Shown in pieces: positions 1 to 5,585 of a stretch of 9,294 nucleotides of DNA. A program made the translations under genes and the position numbers. The DNA lies in NCBI GenBank assembly GCA_023248175.1, contig JAHFFC010000028.1, positions 1 to 9,294 on the forward strand, written 5' to 3'. The notes below the pieces were generated by a model, which had not been told where the DNA came from, did not search any database, and saw nothing but the letters and a program-made list of their open reading frames with translations. This DNA is from Candidatus Omnitrophota bacterium (GTDB taxonomy: Bacteria > Omnitrophota > Gorgyraeia > JACOVV01). The number at the start of each line of letters is the position of its first letter. Positions within the stretch are counted from its first letter, which is position 1.

Positions 1-125
1 ATAATCAATTAAGTAGGACTTTACTATCTTGCTTGCGCAAAACTCATGCCAATTTCTTCCACGTCCCACCCATTCTTGAGAAAAATTACAATTGCTTGCT
101 ATGCTATCATTATTGACGGACCAAT

Positions 126-139
126 GTCAAATATTTGAC
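126..139. promoter_or_regulatory. 14-bp perfect palindrome, possible operator
   Basis: GTCAAATATTTGAC is identical to its own reverse complement over all 14 bases. It lies about 165 bp upstream of the resB -10 element in non-coding DNA, with further TTGAC words nearby. Symmetric sites of this size are typical of dimeric transcription factors, but I do not recognise the binding protein, so the role is inferred only. Confidence 0.35.
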
Positions 140-301
140 TTACTAACTAGAAGTTCCCCAAGTTGACTGATGACGTTGATAACCCTAAAACTCCCCCTTT
201 TCTCTTTCTCTTTGTATCTATTTCTCAGCCCCTCCCTCTTTAATCATCTGATGGGAAATTGCTGAGGCATCATAGAATCTTCTGCCTCTTTGTTTTATCT
301 T

Positions 302-310
302 TGATATAAT
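302..310 (+). promoter_or_regulatory. Extended -10 promoter of resB-ccsA
   Basis: TGATATAAT combines a TGn extension with a perfect TATAAT hexamer (305-310). No good -35 hexamer lies 16-18 bp upstream, which extended -10 promoters tolerate. Transcription would start near 317, leaving a leader of only about 9 bases before the resB ATG. Confidence 0.55.
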
Positions 311-325
311 ACATTTCCACTTATA

Positions 326-2089
326 ATGTACACTCGATTTCTTAAATTACTAGGATCTTTAAAATTCGCTATTGTCTTAATAGCTTCCTTAGTTGTTTTG
401 CTGATCATCTCCACCTCTTTGGAATCGGCATGGGGAACTTCTTTTGCTCAGAAAACTTTTTACCAGAACCGATGGTTTGATCTCTTCTTATCCCTGTTGT
501 GGATCAATATCTTCTGCTCTACGCTGACCCGTTATCCTTTTAAAAAACACCATACGGGGTCTGTCGTGACCCATGTAGGGATATTGATCCTCTTGGTAGG
601 AGCTCTCTTGGCTCGCCTTTTGGGTGTTGAAGGACAGATGATGCTCACCGAGGGAGAACATAAACATACCATTCAACAGGATGGTTATGTTTTGAACATT
701 GCCTCTCCGGGCCAGCCACCTGTGACGATCGCTCTTAAAAATAAAAAGAATTCCGAACCGATACCAGTTCCTTTCAAGGATACTCAATTCCATTTGCTTC
801 TCCATCGCACTTCAGAATACTTAACGCCTACTCAGGTTATCTCAGAGGGGACTGCTCAAACCTCTACCAATCATGCAATTCAAGTTACTTTGCACAGCGA
901 TACGGTCGGACTGGATCAAACTTTCTCGCTCATCGAAAAAGACCCGGAGAATCCGCAATCAGCCACGGCATCCATCGGTCCCGCAACGTTGATACTAAAA
1001 GTGACGCAAGAGCCCTCTCATCCTCCCAGTTCTTGGCTCCGGATTTCTAAAAAGTCAAAGGGAGAATTATTTTCTATGGAGCTAACTCCTGAAGTGCTTG
1101 CCCGATGGCAAAAGGGAATTCCTGAAGAGAAAATGATTATTCCTTCGACGGAGCTGACGCTGACAAATATCCGTTACCTCCCTAATGCAAAGGTGAATGA
1201 AAAAAATGAATTAGTCAACGCACCGGAAGATATTTACTTTAATCCTGCCATTGAGTTTGAAGTTCACGACTCACAGGGACACAGGGAACGGCATACCAAG
1301 TTTGCTCTTTTTCCCGACTTCGATTCACTCCATGGCAAAACCAGCGGCAACCTCTTTGATCTATCCGTGGCTTTAGAGATCACTATTCCTGAATCTACCC
1401 AAGAGCCTCAACCTCCTTATTTGATTTTCTCGGTTTCTCCTCAAAGCGCATGGACCTACCGATCTCTTTCCTCAAAAGGTTCTTCAGTTCAAGGCGCGGT
1501 TTCTTTGAATTCGCCGACTCTAGCGGGATGGATGGATATCACTTTTACTGTTACCCAAACCTATAGCCACGCTGTTATCTCCAAACAAGTAGTTGAGAAT
1601 TCCCAAGGGGGTGCTTTCGGCGCCGAAATCTCTCTGATTCAGGAAGGGAATGCCGTCGGCCAAAAACAATGGGTTCTATTGAATCAACCGGTACTCTTTG
1701 AAACTAAGCAGGGACCTCTTCAACTAGCGCTGACTTCCAAAGATATCATGCTCCCCTTCCTCCTGCAATTAGCCGATTTTAGAAAGGTGGACTATCCCGG
1801 AACGCAGAACCCTTCCTCCTTCGAAAGTGACGTTTTACTCTATGACATAAAAGAAAAAACCACGATTCAAAAAACCATCAGCATGAATCATCCTTTGGAC
1901 TACGCGGGATTCAGGATTTTCCAATCTTCTTATATTCAGGATCCTAGTGTTGGCGAAGCTTCTGTTTTTACGATCGCAAAAAATCCCGGTATCACTTTTA
2001 TTTATTCAGGAGCCATTATTCTTTTCACGGGAGTCATTTTGCTCTTTTACATCAAACCGTTATCACGAGAAGGGAGCAACAATGTCTAA
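326..2089 (+). CDS. resB: ResB/Ccs1-type cytochrome c biogenesis protein
   Basis: This is the ResB (Ccs1) half of the System II heme handling and ligation machinery, which with CcsA exports heme and attaches it to CxxCH motifs of c-type cytochromes outside the inner membrane. The 587-residue protein shows the family layout: three hydrophobic helices near the N-terminus (about 14-32, 50-67 and 80-99), a large soluble extracytoplasmic region (about 100-550), and one C-terminal helix (about 556-577). The N-terminal GSLKFAIVLI start and the segment at 520-536 (NHPLDYAGFRIFQSSY) match the conserved ResB pattern before the last helix. H83 in the third helix is a candidate heme ligand. The ATG at 326 is preceded by no Shine-Dalgarno sequence, but the first helix requires a start here. 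ccsA follows 3 bp downstream, so the two are almost certainly one transcript. Confidence 0.9.
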   Translation: MYTRFLKLLGSLKFAIVLIASLVVLLIISTSLESAWGTSFAQKTFYQNRWFDLFLSLLWINIFCSTLTRYPFKKHHTGSVVTHVGILILLVGALLARLLGVEGQMMLTEGEHKHTIQQDGYVLNIASPGQPPVTIALKNKKNSEPIPVPFKDTQFHLLLHRTSEYLTPTQVISEGTAQTSTNHAIQVTLHSDTVGLDQTFSLIEKDPENPQSATASIGPATLILKVTQEPSHPPSSWLRISKKSKGELFSMELTPEVLARWQKGIPEEKMIIPSTELTLTNIRYLPNAKVNEKNELVNAPEDIYFNPAIEFEVHDSQGHRERHTKFALFPDFDSLHGKTSGNLFDLSVALEITIPESTQEPQPPYLIFSVSPQSAWTYRSLSSKGSSVQGAVSLNSPTLAGWMDITFTVTQTYSHAVISKQVVENSQGGAFGAEISLIQEGNAVGQKQWVLLNQPVLFETKQGPLQLALTSKDIMLPFLLQLADFRKVDYPGTQNPSSFESDVLLYDIKEKTTIQKTISMNHPLDYAGFRIFQSSYIQDPSVGEASVFTIAKNPGITFIYSGAIILFTGVILLFYIKPLSREGSNNV

Positions 2090-2092
2090 TCA

Positions 2093-3808
2093 ATGGAGAA
2101 CGATGTGAAACAAGCATTTTCCTCACTCCGTGGCCCCGAAAGACGTTCGAAAAACGTTTGTTTCACTCTGGCTATATTGATTTGTCTTCTACTCTCCTCT
2201 TGCAATTTAACTCCTTCTCATCTCTCTGCCGCGAAAAATATCCCCATCCAACACAACGGACGAATCAAATCGTTCGAGGCCTTCTCGCGGACAACGGTTC
2301 AACTGATCACCGGTAAGCAAACCTGGCAGAAAAAATCGGCTGTCCAGGTAATCTTCGACGGATTAACCCATCGTGAAAAAATAGACGACCTTGAATGGAT
2401 CCGCATCAATTATGCCAAACTTCGCCAAACTCTTAGCCTGCCGCAGGAGAAAACTTTTTTCTCCACCAACCAAGTGATCCCTTCCATTGATGAAGTCGTT
2501 GCTCTAGTTCGGCATTCGCAGGCAAAACGAAATCAGGATATCCGCCCCACGAAATTAGAACAGAAAGCCGAAGAGCTCTATTCACAGCTGATGACCATTC
2601 AACATCTTGAATCGGGGGAAAGTATTACGGTGGTTCCATCGGTTGACGAGAACGCACGTTGGCAGTCGCCGTTTGAAGCAGCGGACAGCGGACAGCGGAC
2701 AGCGGACAGGAAAGACTTTGAAAATCTTCTTCAGCTTTATGGACAAGGTAATTTCACGGAATTTGATCAAGCGGTGCATCAGTGGGAAGAAAAAGTAGCT
2801 GTTTTGGTCTCGCCGGCAACTCGAACCAAAATTGCTCTGGAAGGATATTATTATGATATTCAACCGTTCGAATGGGCGTGGATTTTTTATCTGCTCGCCT
2901 TTGTTTTTCTGACATTCTTTGCAGCAACTCCCCCTCACCCCTTCGACTTCGCTCAGGGCATGCCCCTTCGACCCTTCGACGGTGCTCAGGGCAGGTTTCG
3001 TCTCGTGGGAACACTCTCTGTCTTCCTAGCTGTTTTGTTTCACACTCTTGGGATTGCACTTCGTGTCATTATTCTGGCGCGCCCCCCTGTTTCGAATATG
3101 TATGAATCAATGATCTATATGAACTGGATTTTAATGGTCTTCGCGATTATTTTTGCTGTCACTCAAAAAACTTTACTCCCCGTTTCGGCAGGTTCCCTCA
3201 TCAGCGCCTTCGTGATGATCTATGCTCACCTCTTACCCATTGATTCGAGCATGGATGTTTTGGTCCCTGTTTTGCGAAGTAATTACTGGCTAACCATTCA
3301 TGTCATGACGATCGTTTCTAGTTACGGAGCCTTCGGTCTTGCGATGGCATTAGGGCACCGCCATCTTTTTTTGAGCGCCAGAAACAGATTCACTCCTCAA
3401 GCTGAATTAGACTCTGATCAATTGATTTATCGAGTCATGCAGGTTGGAGTTTTGCTGGTTGGAATCGGAACTGTGCTGGGAGGCGTCTGGGCCAATGAAT
3501 CGTGGGGTCGTTTCTGGGGCTGGGATCCGAAAGAGACCTGGGCGCTGATTACCTTTTTGGGATATCTGGTCATTATTCACCTGCGCCATGCAAAATGGCT
3601 GGACAACTTCGGGCTTGCCGTTGGTTCTGTTCTTGGGTTTTTATTGGTGCTGATGACTTGGTACGGAGTTAATTTTGTTTTAGGGCGGGGATTACACAGT
3701 TACGGGTTTGGCTCAGGAGGAATTATTTGGATTATCTACTACCTCGTCTTTGAAGCAGCTTTTCTTACATGGGTGATTTTTTCAAAACTCAAGATAAACC
3801 GCGCATAG
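2093..3808 (+). CDS. ccsA: CcsA-type cytochrome c heme lyase with N-terminal extracytoplasmic domain
   Basis: This is the CcsA partner of ResB, a multi-helix membrane protein that presents heme for attachment to apocytochrome c. The C-terminal half (about 260-571) carries the heme-binding tryptophan-rich WWD segment ([20 protein letters not shown], 464-483) and candidate ligand histidines H317, H403 and H535. The first 255 residues are an added soluble domain with the motif [17 protein letters not shown] (50-66), recalling the extracytoplasmic domain of large CcsA/CcsBA proteins. It is preceded by a basic, hydrophobic leader ending in LSSC at C37, which reads as a lipobox. Two in-frame repeat-derived stretches are unusual: [10 protein letters not shown] (197-206) from a 7-bp tandem repeat, and PFDFAQG...RPFDGAQG (283-300) from two REP-like elements in the loop between membrane helices. 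The start is uncertain: the best ribosome binding site (AGGGAG, 2071-2076) suits an out-of-frame ATG at 2082 better than the ATG at 2093. Confidence 0.88.
   Translation: MENDVKQAFSSLRGPERRSKNVCFTLAILICLLLSSCNLTPSHLSAAKNIPIQHNGRIKSFEAFSRTTVQLITGKQTWQKKSAVQVIFDGLTHREKIDDLEWIRINYAKLRQTLSLPQEKTFFSTNQVIPSIDEVVALVRHSQAKRNQDIRPTKLEQKAEELYSQLMTIQHLESGESITVVPSVDENARWQSPFEAADSGQRTADRKDFENLLQLYGQGNFTEFDQAVHQWEEKVAVLVSPATRTKIALEGYYYDIQPFEWAWIFYLLAFVFLTFFAATPPHPFDFAQGMPLRPFDGAQGRFRLVGTLSVFLAVLFHTLGIALRVIILARPPVSNMYESMIYMNWILMVFAIIFAVTQKTLLPVSAGSLISAFVMIYAHLLPIDSSMDVLVPVLRSNYWLTIHVMTIVSSYGAFGLAMALGHRHLFLSARNRFTPQAELDSDQLIYRVMQVGVLLVGIGTVLGGVWANESWGRFWGWDPKETWALITFLGYLVIIHLRHAKWLDNFGLAVGSVLGFLLVLMTWYGVNFVLGRGLHSYGFGSGGIIWIIYYLVFEAAFLTWVIFSKLKINRA
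2680..2707 (+). repeat. Heptanucleotide tandem repeat, four AGCGGAC units, inside ccsA
   Basis: Four perfect copies of AGCGGAC run head to tail (2680-2686, 2687-2693, 2694-2700, 2701-2707), followed by AGG. They lie in the soluble N-terminal domain of ccsA and encode part of [11 protein letters not shown]. Seven is not a multiple of three, so gain or loss of one unit would shift the reading frame. Confidence 0.9.
2939..2958 (+). repeat. REP-like element copy 1 inside ccsA
   Basis: CCCTTCGAC-TTC-GCTCAGGG has complementary ends (CCCT/AGGG) and shares the core TTCGAC-N2-3-GCTCA with the hairpins upstream of kdsA. It is translated in frame as PFDFAQG in a loop of the CcsA protein. The identical layout of the neighbouring copy shows that this is repeat DNA accepted into a coding sequence. 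Confidence 0.8.
2972..2991 (+). repeat. REP-like element copy 2 inside ccsA
   Basis: CCCTTCGAC-GGT-GCTCAGGG differs from copy 1 only in the three central bases and follows it by 13 bp. It is read in frame as PFDGAQG. A partial third start, CCCCTTCGAC at 2963-2972, lies between the two copies. Confidence 0.8.
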
Positions 3809-4613
3809 AGAGCCAAATTGCCTTGACTTGAATCAACAGTTTCTCCAACATTCCCAGATCGACCATATTGGGCCCATCGCTGGGGGCTTTGTCCGGATCT
3901 TCATGGACTTCGAGGAATAGTCCATCACACCCTACTGCCACTGCTGCTCGCGCTAAGGGAAGCACAAATTGTCTCTCTCCTCCTGAAGAAGTTCCTGCTC
4001 CGCCTGGCAATTGAACACTGTGGGTCGCGTCGAAAATGACCGGATAGCCAAACTCCCGCATCACCACAATTGACCGCATGTCACTGACAAGATTATTGTA
4101 ACCAAAGCTAACTCCCCTCTCTGTCAGAAGAATCTTTTGGCACCCAGCACTTTCTATTTTTTGCACAATATTTTTCATATCCCAGGGAGCCATGAACTGT
4201 CCCTTTTTAACGTTGACAACCCTGCCTGTTTTGGCAGCGGCCAGAATCAAATCCGTTTGGCGACAGAGAAACGCCGGAATTTGCAAGACATCGAGAACCT
4301 CCGCGGCAAGATCTGCCTCCTCCTGACAATGGATATCGCTTAAAACTGGCAGACCAAATTCCTCCTTGACCCGTTTAAGAATCCTCAATCCCTCTTTCAC
4401 TCCCGGCCCGCGATAGGACTTCACCGAGAGCCGGTTGGCCTTGTCATAGCTCGACTTAAAGATAAAAGGAATCCCTAACCGTTCTGTAAGGCTCTTCAAT
4501 TTTTCCGCGTGGCGAAGGGTCTGGTCCTCACTTTCGATCACGCAAGGACCCGCAATGAGGGACAGAGGATTCCCATTACCTATTGAAATATCACCCACTA
4601 CGATAGTTTTCAT
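3789..4613 (-). CDS. kdsA: 3-deoxy-D-manno-octulosonate 8-phosphate synthase, metal-dependent type
   Basis: KdsA condenses phosphoenolpyruvate with arabinose 5-phosphate to give Kdo 8-phosphate, a cytoplasmic step in making the Kdo of lipopolysaccharide. The 274-residue protein has the family motifs in order: AGPCVIES (21-28), [10 protein letters not shown] (52-61), SYRGPG (66-71), [12 protein letters not shown] (111-122), [12 protein letters not shown] (134-145), [13 protein letters not shown] (163-175) and [11 protein letters not shown] (195-205). C24, H198, E235 and D246 match the four metal ligands of the metal-dependent class known from Aquifex aeolicus; the metal-free E. coli type has Asn at the Cys position. 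The ATG at 4613 is chosen because the frame upstream, to 4682, is encoded partly by a REP-like hairpin and adds 23 residues unlike the family. A GTG seven codons upstream is a weaker alternative. The stop overlaps the end of the convergent ccsA gene by 20 bp. Confidence 0.95.
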   Translation of the reverse strand: MKTIVVGDISIGNGNPLSLIAGPCVIESEDQTLRHAEKLKSLTERLGIPFIFKSSYDKANRLSVKSYRGPGVKEGLRILKRVKEEFGLPVLSDIHCQEEADLAAEVLDVLQIPAFLCRQTDLILAAAKTGRVVNVKKGQFMAPWDMKNIVQKIESAGCQKILLTERGVSFGYNNLVSDMRSIVVMREFGYPVIFDATHSVQLPGGAGTSSGGERQFVLPLARAAVAVGCDGLFLEVHEDPDKAPSDGPNMVDLGMLEKLLIQVKAIWLSMRGLS

Positions 4614-4655
4614 ACAGGCAAAATAGTGTGTCACCTTACGCAAACGATCACTCCA

Positions 4656-4688
4656 CCGCTCATGGTGAGCTTGTCGAACCATGAGCGG
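4656..4688. repeat. REP-like hairpin 1 between kdsA and the cox operon
   Basis: Perfect 10-bp arms CCGCTCATGG (4656-4665) and CCATGAGCGG (4679-4688) enclose a 13-base loop with GAGCTTGTCGAA. Read on the - strand, the loop contains TTCGACAAGCTC, the family core, so this copy is inverted relative to hairpin 2. On a kdsA transcript it would sit about 45 bases before the start codon. Confidence 0.85.
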
Positions 4689-4703
4689 GATGTGAGGAAG
4701 AGC

Positions 4704-4740
4704 CTTCGCTCATCCTTCGACAGGCTCAGGATGAGCGAAG
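4704..4740. repeat. REP-like hairpin 2 between kdsA and the cox operon
   Basis: Perfect 13-bp arms CTTCGCTCATCCT (4704-4716) and AGGATGAGCGAAG (4728-4740) enclose an 11-base loop. The centre reads CCTTCGAC-AG-GCTCAGG, the same family as the two copies inside ccsA. With hairpin 1 it forms an inverted pair 15 bp apart. No U-tract follows on either strand, so it does not look like a standard intrinsic terminator. Confidence 0.85.
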
Positions 4741-4755
4741 TGCGTAACGCGAGAT

Positions 4756-4764
4756 AGTATATCA
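4756..4764 (-). promoter_or_regulatory. Probable extended -10 promoter of kdsA
   Basis: Read on the - strand this is TGATATACT, a TGn extension plus TATACT, the same design as the resB promoter. No clear -35 hexamer is visible. Transcription would begin near 4749 and give kdsA a leader of roughly 136 bases containing both REP-like hairpins. Confidence 0.4.
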
Positions 4765-4805
4765 CAAACGTTGATTAAAGGGTTTTTATGGGTAAAGTTT
4801 TCTTG

Positions 4806-4834
4806 TTGTCAAAAATCGGGCATTTGCATAGAAT
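4806..4834 (+). promoter_or_regulatory. Sigma-70-type promoter of the cupredoxin-cox operon
   Basis: TTGTCA (4806-4811) and TAGAAT (4829-4834) each match the -35 and -10 consensus at five of six bases and are separated by exactly 17 bp. The predicted transcription start near 4841 gives a leader of about 23 bases before the ATG at 4864. Confidence 0.6.
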
Positions 4835-4850
4835 ATGGATCCTATAGATA

Positions 4851-4857
4851 AAGGAGG
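4851..4857 (+). promoter_or_regulatory. Strong ribosome binding site of the cupredoxin gene
   Basis: AAGGAGG lies 6 bases before the ATG at 4864. It is the best Shine-Dalgarno sequence in the window, which implies that the gene, although interrupted by an amber codon, was selected for high translation. Confidence 0.8.
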
Positions 4858-4863
4858 AAGTCC

Positions 4864-5328
4864 ATGAAGAAGTCTGTCTCATTATTGCTCACAGGTGTTT
4901 GTTTTTCTATAAGTTCTGTCATGCTCTCAGAGATGGCAGTTGCCGCTACTGTTTCTGGGAAAGTCCTCTTTCAGGGAACAGCTCCCGCATCCCAAAAGAT
5001 CCCAACGGACGCGGATCCCACCTGCCAACTAGCTCACCCCGATGGAGTTAGTCTGGATGAAGTGGTTGTCAATTCCAACGGGACACTGAAAAACGTTTTT
5101 GTCTATGTCAAGCAGGGGTTGGAAGGAAAAACCTTTGAAACACCAAAACAGCCGGTTGTCTTAGATCAGAACGGATGCCAATACCAACCCCATGTTTTCG
5201 GCATTCAGACAAACCAGCCCCTGGAGATTCGAAACAGCGACGACACTCTCCATAACGTCCACGCCCTTCCGAAGAACACAAAGGAATTCAATCTCGGAAT
5301 GCCGATAAAAGGGATGAAATTGACCTAG
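4864..5328 (+). CDS. N-terminal part of the cupredoxin-like protein, as decoded with TAG as stop
   Basis: With normal termination the product is 154 residues: an exported precursor with signal peptide, both cysteines (C54, C105) and the motif YQPHVFGI, but only one of the four predicted copper ligands (H130). It could not form the usual type-1 copper site alone. It begins with a strong ribosome binding site, so the short form would be made if the amber is not suppressed. Confidence 0.6.
   Translation: MKKSVSLLLTGVCFSISSVMLSEMAVAATVSGKVLFQGTAPASQKIPTDADPTCQLAHPDGVSLDEVVVNSNGTLKNVFVYVKQGLEGKTFETPKQPVVLDQNGCQYQPHVFGIQTNQPLEIRNSDDTLHNVHALPKNTKEFNLGMPIKGMKLT
5326..5328 (+). other. In-frame TAG inside the cupredoxin gene
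   Basis: The codon follows MKLT and precedes TFTAPEVMVKIKC. The fused copy has MKLEKSFNTPEVMVKFKC at the same place, so reading frame and homology continue on both sides with no gap. ccsA also ends in TAG; reading through that one would add six codons before a TGA, so wholesale TAG reassignment is neither supported nor excluded. Confidence 0.9.
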
Positions 5329-5346
5329 ACATTCACAGCCCCTGAA

Positions 5347-5580
5347 GTGATGGTTAAAATTAAGTGCGAAGTTCATCCGTGGATGGCTGGATATGTGGGT
5401 GTACTGGGCCACCCTTTTTACAGCGTGACTCATTCGGAGGGGACTTTTGAGATTAAGGATCTCCCTCCTGGGCAATATATCGTGGAAGCATGGCACGAGA
5501 AATATGGAGTCCTGGCGCAATCGGTGCCCCTTAGTTCCGCAGAAGAAATCCAAGAGATTAACTTCGAATACAAATCGTAA
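5347..5580 (+). CDS. C-terminal part of the cupredoxin-like protein after the amber codon
   Basis: This piece holds the CEVHPWM copper loop and the C-terminal beta module. It is 77 residues if started at the GTG of 5347; an ATG follows at 5350. Neither start has a Shine-Dalgarno sequence and there is no signal peptide, so independent translation would give a cytoplasmic fragment of doubtful use. It is best seen as the second half of the 4864-5580 frame. Confidence 0.3.
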   Translation: MMVKIKCEVHPWMAGYVGVLGHPFYSVTHSEGTFEIKDLPPGQYIVEAWHEKYGVLAQSVPLSSAEEIQEINFEYKS

Positions 5581-5585
5581 GGACC

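Larger units (their letters stand above)
1..325. other. Upstream intergenic region, no gene seen
   Basis: No coding region is convincing here; the longest small frame I read (46-138, 30 codons) has no ribosome binding site. The stretch looks AT-rich. It holds a 14-bp perfect palindrome at 126-139, several TTGAC/GTCAA words around it (113-117, 126-130, 135-139, 163-167), a pyrimidine-rich tract at 191-241 with five purines in 51 bases, and an extended -10 element at 302-310 just before resB. A weak promoter-like pair, TTGAGA (76-81) and TATGCT (100-105) with an 18-bp spacer, is also present but unsupported. No terminator hairpin or RNA gene was recognised. Confidence 0.7.
4864..5580 (+). pseudogene. 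Secreted amicyanin/plastocyanin-like cupredoxin gene with an in-frame amber codon
   Basis: Read through the TAG at 5326-5328 this is one 238-codon frame. It encodes a signal peptide (about 1-28, AVA before the cut), a cupredoxin-like domain and a C-terminal carboxypeptidase-regulatory-like beta module (GTFEIKDLPPGQYIVEAWHE). The predicted type-1 copper ligands are H130 in DDTLHNVHAL and C168, H171 and M174 in CEVHPWM, a C-x2-H-x2-M spacing like amicyanin. C54 and C105 may form a disulfide. Such proteins usually carry single electrons in the periplasm. The amber at codon 155 separates H130 from the other three ligands. In the paralogous coxB domain the matching codon is AAA (Lys), so a single A-to-T change in an AAG would explain it. 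Everything after the stop is intact and in frame. It may be a recent pseudogene, a read-through gene or a sequencing error; these cannot be told apart here. Confidence 0.75.

Noticed and set aside
46..138. 30-codon open frame in the upstream region
   Set aside because: There is no ribosome binding site, no recognisable product, and a length expected by chance.
2754..3059. - strand open frame with [21 protein letters not shown]
   Set aside because: These peptides are the antisense translation of the REP-like elements inside ccsA and not a gene.
4614..4682. N-terminal extension of kdsA beginning MVRQAHHER
   Set aside because: The extension is translated largely from a REP-like hairpin and lacks family similarity; the ATG at 4613 gives a standard KdsA start.
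4704..4740. Hairpin considered as an intrinsic terminator
   Set aside because: No run of T follows on either strand and the sequence matches the repeat family found inside ccsA.
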